Assembly (NCBI GenBank): GCA_009829735.1
Contig: CM020618.1
Span: forward strand, 17,283,346-17,347,345
Reading direction: 5' to 3'
Origin: Pyropia yezoensis
Taxonomy: Eukaryota > Rhodophyta > Bangiophyceae > Bangiales > Bangiaceae
Length of the DNA stretch: 64,000 nt
Of this stretch, positions 20,494 through 30,470 are shown one piece after another. The notes below the pieces were generated by a model, which saw only the letters and a program-made list of their open reading frames with translations, made no database searches and was not told the origin of the DNA. The first letter of the stretch is position 1, and every line of letters begins with the position of its first letter. Made by a program: the position numbers and the translations under genes.

Positions 20494-23015
20494 GGATGCC
20501 CTTCGGATTGTCCAACGCCCCCGCCACATTCCAGCGGGCCATCGACACTATACTGTCGGGAGTCAAGTGGCGGAACTGCCTGGTGTACCTGGACGACGTC
20601 ATCGTCTTTTCGCGTAACATAGATGACCATGTGCAACATGTCGATGAGGTACTCACCCTCTTGCGGAACGCCGGGGTAACCCTGCGCCTCAAGAAGTGCG
20701 CCTTCTTTCAGCAGATAGTCGAGTATCTGGGTCACCAAATCACACCAGGTAAACTGGGAGTGCTCGAGGCTAATACCCGGGCACTCCGGGATGCGCGATA
20801 CCCAACCACCCAGACACAGCTGAAAAGCTTCCTGGGGATGTGCAACCTATACCGACGATTCGTCAAGGACTTTGCTCGTATAGCCAAACCGTTAACGGTT
20901 CTGACGAGCAGCGCCTTGCCAAAGGTACTCCAACCTTCCTCGCCCAACGAGGGAGAAGCATTCGAGCTGCTTAAGCAAGCTTTGCTAGCCCCACCCGTAC
21001 TTGCGTTGCCGCATAGACGCGGGACCTTCGTCATCGACGTCGATGCCTGCGACACCCAAGTGGGATGCACCCTGTTACAGGGAGAGGCCATCATCGGTAC
21101 CGATCATGCCATCCCGGACCTACATCCGGTAGGGTACTTCAGCCGGACACTCAACCCGGCTGAGCGTAACTATAGTGCCACCGAGCGCGAGTGCCTCGGA
21201 GTCATATGGGCAGTGCAACTGCTCCGGCCATACCTGGAAGGCTCCAGGCTCATCGTGAGGTGCGACCACGAAGCTTTACGATGACTTCTCAACCTTGGTG
21301 ACAAGGATTCCGACAGCCACGGTCGGCTAGCCCGGTGGAGGCTGAAGATGGCCGAGCACGACTACCGAACCATTTATAAGGCCGGCTCAACCCATCCTTT
21401 GGGGGACGCGCTGTCGCGACTCGATACACCGAGCGGGGATACCCGACAGGTAGACGAGGACATCCCGGCTGTACCGGTTTGCATGGTGGGTAATGCCACC
21501 CAAGGAATGGTTGACCATACCATGGCACACCTTGCTTTCCCATTGACCCTCGCGGACTTCCGCGAGGCACAGGCCAATGACGATGACTGTAAACGCCATC
21601 GTGCTAATCTCCGGGCCGGCACGGCCGGCATCTTCTCCGAGAGCGAGGACGGACTCATATACCGGCGGGCACCCGCCGATGGACGGCATCAGGTCGTGGT
21701 TCCCGTGTCCTTACGGCAAGCCGTCATGGAACGAGAACACGAGAACCCCACAGCCGGACACCCGGGGGGTTCGCCCATGTTCGCAGCAATGCGAAGGTTC
21801 TTCTTCTGGCCAGCAATGGCCGTCGACGTAATCGACCACGTGCGGGGATGCCACCCGTGCGCACGGAATCGCATGAGTCTTCAGAGGCGGGCATCCGCTA
21901 TGAAACTGTTCCCCCCGGATGGACCCAACGAGCAAGTCGCTATCGACATACTCGGACCGCTTCCGGTAACGGAAGAAGGGAACAGGTACATCCTGGTCAT
22001 GTCGGACCGCTTTACTAAGCTGTCACGGGCAGTAGCAATCCCGGACGATACGGCCTACACCATCATGAACGCAGTGGTTGACCACTGGATCAGTGCTTAC
22101 GGAGTACTGAAGCAACTCCTCTCCGATAACGGAGCAAACCTTACGTCAGCATTCTGCACTAAGGTCCTGGGCATGTTCGGTATCGAACCCCGTCGGGCAT
22201 CCGACTACCACCCGCAGTCTAACGGGCAGGTGAAGCGGTTCAACCGCACCATCGTCAAGATGCTCCAATGCTATGTGGCGGAATACACGAAGACGTGGGA
22301 AAGGCTTCTGTTCGTCTTGACCCTGGCATACAATGCCAGGCCCCACCGGAGTACCACCATTGCCCCCTTGGAATGAGTCATGCCGATGGGCGTCGGTAAC
22401 CTGACGCTGCCACCGGGCAGATGCACTCGGTATGATATACCGAAGGGCCGACCCGCCGAACGCATCCACCTAGCTTGGTTGGCCAAGCTATCGTGGATGA
22501 TTCCTAAGCTCAAGTGTGCCCTTGACAGAACCCAACTTCGATACAAGAAGAACTTTGACGCCCGGCTACGGGTACGCAACGCAACCCTGGTAACAGGTGA
22601 CTGGGTCTACATCAGACACCAGAAGTTCCGCGGGAACAAGCTTATGCAACCGGTCAAGGGACCATACCAGATCTTACACAGAGATGATCACTCTGTAATC
22701 CTGCACTCCGATACGGAGATACAACGCATCAACCTCACTGATGTGACACCTGCTTTGAAGCCGGAACAGCCTCAGACGGTACCGGCTGGGTTGCTACATG
22801 AAGCTCTTACAACCCACCGGTCAGATGACCCGGTGGGACCGGATGGGATTCCATACCAAGTAGAGAGCGTGGTCGGACACACCGACCCAGACCTACCAGG
22901 ACCCTGGTACGTCGAGGTGATGTGGGTCGGACACGACTCGCCCACCTGGGAACAAGCGGCAAATATACCCCGCCAACTCTTCATGCCTTACATGAGGCGA
23001 CGACGCCTGCTGTAA
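20253..23015 (+). pseudogene. pol: pol of element C (RT, RNase H, integrase, chromodomain-like end)
   Basis: One frame from GTT 20253 to TAA 23013-23015, broken only by TGA at 21282-21284 and 22374-22376; both sit where Gypsy relatives commonly have Trp. The reverse transcriptase lacks its N terminus and shows FCIDYRRLN, MPFGLSNAPATF and the catalytic YLDD. RNase H starts about IDVDACDTQVGC. Integrase has a complete HHCC region (EHENPTAGHPG ... CHPCARN) and two catalytic Asp (AIDILGP, LLSDNGANL), but the catalytic Glu is Lys: HPQSNGQVKRFNR where the family has GQVERFNR. A chromodomain-like end (VEVMWVGHDSPTWEQ) closes the frame. Inactive by nonsense, active-site substitution and loss of protease. 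Confidence 0.92.
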
Positions 23016-23428
23016 CAACCCAACCGACACCGACTTCGGCTGTTGGGGGGTGAGGCTTATACCTACTAAGTAGGGTGTCACATGGATTCGGCAAGACTTA
23101 GGTTCACTCAGTTGGAGCGGACTTAGGCAAACTGAGTCAGCGACTGACTTTTACAAGTTTACTTGAAGGAGATAACTAACTCCGAGAATTTCAAAGTAAC
23201 CTGAGGCTTACACCAATGTAAGCCCTCATCCATGGGGCAAGTGACGGACTAAGGAAGGTTGACCTTCATGAGTATTAACCAACCAGGATGGGTTGGGGGC
23301 GCGAGAAGAAACCAAAGGCAGGCATTGGTATCATGCAAACGCCCCAGCGGGGGATGAGTTTATACTCACTACTACCCGGCCACCATAAGGGTCACTGGGT
23401 CCCTCCTCCTCACAAGCAATGGCACTTC
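23016..23428. other. spacer between convergent ORFs in element C
   Basis: No ORF. Rich in hairpins: 8-bp arms at 23106-23113/23130-23137, and GGCTTACA (23205-23212) facing TGTAAGCC (23217-23224). Lies between the pol stop and the antisense ORF stop, so it could hold terminators for both strands. Confidence 0.5.
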
Positions 23429-25797
23429 TCAGTGGGTAGACCCACTGCCAGAGGGAGGCCACTCACGCGTAATCGCGTACAACTCCATGCTCCACCGGTC
23501 GGCAATCTCGCGACGGTCAACCGCCCGAGTTACCTCGGTGCATAGCTGGACGAGGGTGCTGCGGCCAGCCTCCACGTCCTCCAGAGCTGTCTGGAGGCGG
23601 TCAAGCACGCCACCGAAGCAACGAGCTGACCCAACCAGCGCAGCACCTGGGGGGATATCCCCCCAGCTAACAGAGAGACCCCCCCGCATCGCGCGGGCAA
23701 TATGGGCGTCAACGCCCTCATACCATAGACGGGGACCCCCGTCAGGCATGACAGAGGCAGAAGGTGACACTGGCGCAGCCAGAGGAGCCACAGGAGCCGA
23801 CACGGCCACCACCGGACCCGGTGGCGCCTGATACGAGGCCCGGTAGGGCCCCACCGAAGGGGCTCCACCGTAAACCCGGCGGGGCTCCGCCCGGCGACGG
23901 GACCCCTCACGCCCCCCACCCGCAGAGTCCCACTCTCGGGGACGACGGCCAACCGCCATCGGTACCGGGTTGCCGAACCACGGGGCGAGGACTTGAAGAG
24001 GGTCATGGATAACCACGGGAATACCCAGGTCAGGAACGGCCTCGGTGGACGCCCACCCACGGCAATTGGGCTCACCCGGCTGAGTACGCCGGATACGCAA
24101 CGAGTGACGAGGCAAGGGGGTAGGCCCAGCCTGCGGGTCCCGGTACGGGGGAAGGGCCAGCACCCTAGCCCAGTTCACGGCGTCGTGAACGGCCAGCGGG
24201 GCCTCGAACCCCCGGGCCAACCCGGTCTTGGCAGCTATCATGTCCACGCCCAGCTGCCAGATGTGCCGACGGACACCCGTCGGAAGATGAAACAGGCGCC
24301 CCTGCCGGCGAACGGACAGCAAGAAGGAGGAAGCCTGCCCGAGGGTAATCTCAAGGATGAAGGTCCCCTGCAACGGGTGGACCGGCCGGGAGGCCAACAC
24401 ACTCCCGAAGTATCGGAGGCAGGAGCCGGTGTCAATCCGGAAAGCAGGGGCGGGTTCCCACCCCTCCTGCCACAGAGGCGGGCGCACGGGAGTGTATACC
24501 GGCGCACGACCGTTGCCGGTCTACAACGCACATGTTATATCGGTGCGGAACGCATCCGCCATGACACCATGGTTGCACCGCCAGCTGGACGCCGACTTCA
24601 GCCCCGCCATAGGTGGGTAGGAAGCCGTCAACGTCAGATACGGGGATACCCCCGGGAAGTACTCAAAGCCGGGATACCGGCCGGTATCACCCACCGTCTC
24701 CCCAAACGCTACCGGCTCCGCAGCCGCCGCAACCCCCCGAGAACTAGCCGGATAGTCAACCTCCCGCGGCAACGCGGGGGCAATCAAGTCGCATACCCCG
24801 AAGGCGGAGTCGAGGTAGACCTCACCCCGCCCCACCCGGGTGCGCCAGAGCTGCGCAGGCCGGTCGTCCGGCTGACTCAGGATCCAATGGTATTCCACCC
24901 GGACCGCGTTCGGCTGGTTGACCAGCCGCATCAACTCCCGCTCCCAACTCGGGTTCACCTTGACGCGCCGGGAGGTCTCTCCAGGGAGACGCGGCTGGTG
25001 AAAGTCGACCCGCATCCGCCCAGCGGACTCCATCGACTTTGCACAGTCATGCCTCGAACCCGAGCCACCAAATCAGACATCGACATGGCGGGTTGACCCG
25101 CAGCCAAGGCGACGCCGCCACCCGACGGGGCAACCCGGGCAGGACCAGGAAGAATCGGGGGTGCCGGGGGATGCCCCACCGGCAGATGGGCCGGTGCCGG
25201 AGGTGCACGGGGCCGAGGAGGAAAAAGAAGGGCGGGCGCCCGCCCGGAGTAGCTCCCGGAGTCCACTGCCATCGGGGTACACACTTCTTGACCACCAAGC
25301 GTCCGCGGCACCGCGGGCAGAGCATCGCCGCCACCCGGGCCCGACGTGGGCACCACGGGGGCAGCAGGGGTAGACCCGTTACCCGCCACCGCGGATACAC
25401 TAACCGGGCGGGCACCCGCGCCGTATTGACCCGCTGTCCCGGCCGGGGTGCCGTCACGACCATCCGACTCGCCGGCGACGCCGTCTTGAGGTAGAGCCGC
25501 GCCGGCACCGGCGACAGGAGCCATCCGGGCCACCGGAGAAGTAGGGGTAGAGGCAGCCGCTACACGCGGTTGCCCGCCACCCGACGGAGCCGTCGTGCCG
25601 CTGCACACGGACGACAAACCGCCCGGCGCACCTTCCGGGGCCACGCGGACGGTTACCCGGTCGCCCTCGTCTTCGGACGAGCTCGCCAAGAAGCACTCGG
25701 CAGCGGTGGCAGAGACGGGAACGTCGTCCGCCATCACCTCTTCCTCCTTCTCAAGCAGGAGGTCGTCCTCGCCCACGGGTACCTGGGGGTCCGACAT
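23429..25797 (-). pseudogene. antisense ORF of element C (family shared with element D)
   Basis: Runs opposite to gag-pol. Starts at ATG 25797-25795 (MSDPQVPVGEDD). The first frame (to 24955) is acidic, then Ala/Pro/Gly-rich. It shifts frame near 25000-25060 into the frame 25033-24521, meets a TAG at 24523-24521 and continues in that frame to 23429. About 785 codons in all. It aligns by eye with the intact 647-codon ORF of element D: shared blocks are a YPP/RPPY region, HFGSV/YFGSV followed by 30-35 residues, VxRxGxLxHLP, then a hydrophobic region before a Pro-rich part. I do not recognise the family. It has no reverse transcriptase, protease or integrase motif. Antisense 3' ORFs are known in plant Tat-lineage elements; homology to those is not claimed. 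Confidence 0.6.
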
Positions 25798-26360
25798 GGT
25801 GAAACCGGGGTAGCAGGGGCGCCCCGTGCAAAAAAGCCGAGGCCGGCTCGACCCGGTACAAGGAACGATCGCGCGGACGAGCCAGGGAAGCGCTGGCACC
25901 CGCGCTTATAACCACACAGCTCAGCACGAGCGATACGGCAGCGCGGGACGACCCACGCCAGCCGAGCTACGAGGGCGCTCCACCCAGGCACCTGGACCGG
26001 AGCCACGCCCCCCCCACACAGGGTAATCAAGGGGGGTCACCCCCAACCGCCCCCCACTCAATCGTCCACACGAGAGGGGCCCCCCTTTCACCAGACGCCT
26101 GGTGGCGGATCCGCTTACACCACCCCTCGGAAAGGGGGGTCGTGAACAGAAACCCGCATCGGGAATTTAACGGTCCGAAAAACGGATCGTGTGTGTACCA
26201 CACAAAGTGGGGCACCCCTCTCAGACAACCTCGAAAAGGGGTGTCTGTCGCGACAGGGCGCAAAGCCCCACCCGACTGGTAAACGGTCACGCGACCCACT
26301 TACATTCGGAACCCCGAGTGCAACTTGACCCGAGGACGGGCCCAATGTAAGGGGGGGAAA
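25798..26360. other. element C, region upstream of the antisense ORF
   Basis: No supported ORF. It should hold the promoter of the antisense ORF if one exists. Contains hairpins such as CACCAG-ACGC-CTGGTG (about 26092) and the 12-bp palindrome CTGTCGCGACAG (about 26247). A purine tract AAGGGGGGGAAA at 26349-26360 is probably the original polypurine tract of C. Confidence 0.5.
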
Positions 26361-26590
26361 CAGTGCGACCCCTCACTTGGCCGCCCCGCAGTTGTGCCGA
26401 TCGGCACAACTGAGGGGGGGGGTACGCGTGAAGTGGCCCGGCCGGGCGGCTCATATTCGGGCGATTGACGGGTGCTGATTGGCTCATACCGTCCAGATCG
26501 CTGAAATCTGAACATCTCAGAACAACTGTCGGACACTGGAAGGGGGGCCACCTCCTTGGTCTACCCCAGGGCAAGTGAGGGGTCGCACTG
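26361..26590. mobile_element. 230-bp inverted-repeat element between polypurine tract and 3' LTR of C
   Basis: The ends CAGTGCGACCCCTCACTTG (26361-26379) and its perfect inverse (26572-26590) match at 19 of 19 bases. The unit contains a 24-bp perfect palindrome at 26389-26412. It separates the purine tract from the LTR, so it probably entered C after integration. No clear target duplication (AAA on the left, TA on the right), hence a MITE is likely but not proven. Confidence 0.6.
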
Positions 26591-26592
26591 TA

Positions 26593-26958
26593 TGTAGCAA
26601 TATGGTCGTCCGCATTGTGACCCTAATAACAAGGGGGGGCTACTTCTAACCCTTAACTTTCAATTAGGGAGTCCGTACTGGTCACGGTATCTATAAGTTA
26701 CGTATGACCAGAGGGACTAGCATCTTGGGGTGGAGGGTAGTTAGTAGTGTCTCCGAGGGTTTATAACGAGGGGGCCGGCGGCGAATCCACCGCCGGCCAA
26801 GGTCGAACAACAAACCCCTCCCATTTGGGCTCCCATCTTGGTCCCGTGGCTTGTGCTCCAAGGGCAGCAACCTTGGCCTCCCGGTGACGTTGGTGCCGAT
26901 CCCCCGTGGTGAGTGTTCCCTGAGAGTGGACGTGTAGCGGATACCCTATTGTGCTACA
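26593..26958 (+). repeat. 3' LTR of element C
   Basis: 366 bp, begins TGTAGCAATATGG and ends GTGCTACA. Pairs with 17914-18277. Followed by the right copy of the GTAAG target duplication. Confidence 0.93.
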
Positions 26959-27337
26959 GTAAGCCAGACGCCAATCTTCGGGTCGAAAATCTCCCGTGGG
27001 TCAGCAAATCTTGCCGTTCCCATTGGCTCGTGGGGAGATTGTTCCGGCTGGCCGATGAGTCAGAGATGTGGCTTGTCCTGTGGTCCGTTAGTCCTCTGAT
27101 CCGCGGAGAGAAAATATCCGTCCGGGGATGAGTCAGGGTACTATCGGGTAGCCGATCCGCGGCTCTCGTGCTGACCGTCCGTGACCCGTAGAATCACGGC
27201 CGGACACCGCGGCATTTCCCGATTACCAGGGAGCTGATGCGTCTTGGAAGGAGTTGGCTGAGGAGGACAGGGAAGGAGAGGCCCCATTCCTTATCCCCGA
27301 AGCTAGAGTCTTGGGGATTTAGGGGGCATATCCTACA
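26959..27337 (-). repeat. 3' LTR of A2, proximal part (U3 side)
   Basis: Matches 38472-38849 with scattered differences. On the minus strand it begins TGTAGGATATGCC directly after the polypurine tract AGGGGGGGGAGG. It contains two TGAGTCA motifs (27056-27062, 27129-27135), the core of bZIP (AP-1/GCN4-like) sites, both conserved in the other LTR (38567-38573, 38640-38646). Confidence 0.92.
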
Positions 27338-27348
27338 CCTCCCCCCCC

Positions 27349-29661
27349 TTAGGACGCGTGGCGAAGGAACGCGTCCAAAACCTCAGGTGCGTGGCAAGGT
27401 CTTGCTTGGTCAGCCAGAAGTTCTCGCTGACGTCACAGCCTTTCCACTTGACGACGTACTGTAGTTGTCCTCGGCGCTTTCGTGACCGTATGATGGAGTC
27501 GACTTCGTTCTCGACAGAACGGTCCGGAAATGTAACCGGAGGTGGAACAGGAGGAAGTCGGCCGTACGGTTCAGCGCGGTACGGCTTTAGCAAGATCGCA
27601 TGTAAGGCGTTGTGAACCTTGCGTTCGAGCACCGCTTGGGGAAGATCCAGGCGGAAAGTCACATCATTAATGCTTTCAGTGACGCGATAGGGTCCTGAGT
27701 ACTTGGGCATCACCTTCCGAGCGCCTTGGAAGGCGTCTGGCATAAGGTGTTTGGTACTTAGAATCACCAGATCGTCGACGGCAATCTTGCAAGGTCGGCG
27801 ATGGCGATTTGCGTACGCCGAGCGCGGCTCATTTGCACTCTTGATGGCTGATATGGCAGTCTCCTGAGCACGTTGGAGACCGCTTGGCCAGTCAGACACA
27901 GCAGGTGTACTTGATTCTGACTTGTTGAGGATGTCCATTGGAACTGTCTTGAGTTTGAATCCGTAGTTCAGGAAGAACGGTGAGTACGTCGTCACAGCGT
28001 TTGGCGACTGGTTGTAGGCTACTTTAGCAGCAACCAAGAATAGGTCCCAATCGCCCTGGTGATGGTTGACGAAATTTCGCAGGATTTCCTCAATCTTCTT
28101 GTTCATAATCTCAGTCTGTCCGTCAGTTTGCGGGTGGTAGGCTGAAGATGCCTTGACCTTGACTTGAGGATCTCCGTGAGTGACCGCCAAAAGTTGGAGA
28201 AGAAGATGCGGTCCCTGTCGCAGACGACATCAGCAGGGAGTCCGTGGTGTCGATAGACATGATCGTGATAGAGCTGTGCTGCAACTGGCGCGGTACAGTC
28301 CGGCTTCATAGGGGCGAGGCGAATCATTTTGGAGAGGCGGTCGACAACGACGTAAATCCCGTTGTGACCTCTTGGAGTCAGAAGAAGAGGCGTGATAAAG
28401 TCCATGGAGACACTAGCTCATCGTTGTTTCGGGGGATCTAGAGGTTTGAGGTGACCTAGAGGTGAATGGGTGCTAGCCTTGTTTCGCTGGCACAAATCAC
28501 ATGTTTGTACGTATCTTTGGATGTCCTTCCGCATTGTTTTTCAGTAGTACTTGGAAGAAATGGCCTTCGTTGTTTTCTTGACTCCCATGTGCCCTTGGCA
28601 CGTGACATCGTGGTAGTCGTGGAGTAGTCTTTGGCGTAGAGTACCGACAGGGATATACGTACGGTCACCTCGCTTCAACAACCTCATGTGCAGCCGGTAG
28701 GGAGATACCGGGTCTTTGACTAGGTCGGCAAACTCGGGGTCCGCGTCGTACTCTTGTTCTAAGGTGGCAAGGTCTTGATCACTTTGGTTGATGGTCATGG
28801 GGTTGTTGATTTCAGTTTTCTTGGGAATGGCTTTGATGGTCTTGGCCAGCACGCGACTAAGGAGGTCTTGATTGGGGGCGTGCTTGTCGGGAGCATCTTG
28901 TGGCTGCCTGGAAATGGCATCAGCCACGGGATTTGAAGTGCCCTTGATGGGGACAATTTTGAACTGGAACTGGTCCAGAAGCTCCAGCCATTTGACTTGA
29001 CAATCGTTGAGCTTTTCTTGGGTTCTTAGGTATGTCAGGGTCTCATGGTCGGTGTGGACCTCAAAGGGTCTTCCGGAGAGGTAGCAGCGCCAATGGCGGA
29101 TGGCTTGTACGACTGCAAGAAGTTCTCGTTCACGAATGCTGTAGCGTTGCTCGTGGATGTTGAGAGTTAACGAAAAGTATGCCACTGGACGCCGTCCGCG
29201 TCCGTCATCTTGCTCAAGGACTGCGCCAACAGCATATCCGCTGGCATCGGTGGACACGTAGATTGAATATCTCTTGTCGAAAGGCCTTAGTACTGGTGCG
29301 TTTGTTGTCAGATTCTGCAGCTGCTCGAAAGCTTTCTGGGCGTCCGGGGTTCACTCGAAGTCGACATTCCCAGTCAGCCTCGTCAAAGGCGTGGCTACGG
29401 CCGCCATTCCCTTGATAAATCTGCGATAGAAGTTGACCATACCGAGGAAGGATTGCACGTCCTTTTTGCTTCTCAGTGTTGCCCATGTACGAATGGCTTG
29501 GACCTTGTAGTCTTCTATGGAGAAGGCTTTCTCGGAGATGACGTGACCGTGGTAGTCTACAGTGGTCCGAGCCAATTGGCACTTGCTCAACTTGGCGTAG
29601 AGCTTGTGCTCTCGTAGTTTGTCGAGTGCTAATCTTAGGTGCTTGAGGTGATCGTCATAGG
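27349..29661 (-). pseudogene. pol: pol of A2, 3' half (RT end, RNase H, integrase, chromodomain)
   Basis: Continues the A2 pol after the D insertion. Fragments in order on the minus strand: the end of the reverse transcriptase (HLKHLRLALDKLREHKL) to 29351, RNase H (VSTDASGYAVGAVLEQ) to the integrase zinc region (29257-28541), integrase core (28405-28103) and integrase C terminus with chromodomain (28190-27349). TGA codons at 29351-29353, 28541-28543 and 28418-28420 fall at positions where A1 has Trp. Frameshifts occur near 28170 and close to the end (about 27400). The zinc-region GHMG is intact here, unlike in A1. Clearly dead, but useful for reconstructing family history. Confidence 0.92.
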
Positions 29662-30129
29662 TGTGGCAAAAACCACTCGCACACACAGTACCCAAGTTGG
29701 GGCGGTGTGCGAGGGCTGCCTCCCGTGTCGGGGGAACCGGAAGAAGTGCAAGTCGCACACACTCTATCCCTGTTGTGGGGCAATCCCCCCACGGACAAAC
29801 AAGAAGATGGTGTGTGGTCCAACAGTTTCTTGGTCGGGACGGGGACGCAGGGCCAAGCCCCGCTGTCCCTCCCCTTATCCCCCCAGGGTCCACTCAGAAT
29901 CTCGCCACTCAGAATCTCCCACCCCAGCACCTGCCCACCGGGCCACACGAAAATTCAAGACGATAAATGCAGAAAACCCTCAAATCCAAGTTGGATTTAC
30001 TACTAAGCTAACTATCCCGAACTTAGGGAATATGGACCCAAATGCAGGGGGAGGAACGGATCAGGCTAGTGGCCTGCCGCCCCTTGCATGGCACGTGTTG
30101 CCCCCTACCTGGGGGTCAATACTGCCACA
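29662..30129 (-). repeat. 3' LTR of element D
   Basis: 468 bp with TGTGGC...GCCACA ends. The sense-strand purine tract is GAGGAGAGGGGAG, read from plus-strand 30130-30142. Contains two short odd palindromes, 29691-29702 and 29982-29998. Confidence 0.95.
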
Positions 30130-30470
30130 CTCCCCTCTCCTCAGTTCCGACCGACCCGGTCGGCCCTGTGAGGGGGTGCGTAAACGCACGTCTCGGCGTT
30201 GGGGGGGACGCGACTTGCTGTCCCCCCTTGAGTACGTAACGCGGATGTGGAGGCGGTCACGTTGGCCGCCCCTCTCCTCAAGCTTGCCCACTTGGCAGCT
30301 TGCTCTCCTCGGTTCACACCTCACCACCACCACCACTTCTCCTTCACCTTACACGGGGCCACCCCACGCTGGGGAGGCCACCCGTTTACCCACGATTCGA
30401 GTCCCCCTCAACTCGAGGCGGGTCTCGTGCCGCGATAGCCAGGACGTCTCTCCCCAACTTGGGGAGAGCC

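Larger units (their letters stand above)
17914..26958 (+). mobile_element. Gypsy retrotransposon C, inserted in A2's 3' LTR
   Basis: Starts TGTGGCAATATGG and ends GTGCTACA, flanked by GTAAG at 17909-17913 and 26959-26963. The uninterrupted A2 5' LTR has a single GTAAG at the matching place (about 38472), which proves the insertion. LTRs are 364 and 366 bp. Inside are a gag fused by deletion to a reverse transcriptase, RNase H, integrase and a chromodomain-like end on the plus strand, then about 3.6 kb with a long antisense ORF. Length 9045 bp. Several inactivating changes. Confidence 0.95.

Noticed and set aside
18496..23015. Alternative genetic code with TGA as Trp
   Set aside because: Gag of A1 and A2 and both Tc1 transposases end in TGA at the expected place, so nonsense mutation is simpler; kept only as a low-weight alternative.
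26593..26958. Solo LTR
   Set aside because: It is the 3' LTR of element C; the same target duplication GTAAG flanks 17914 and 26958.
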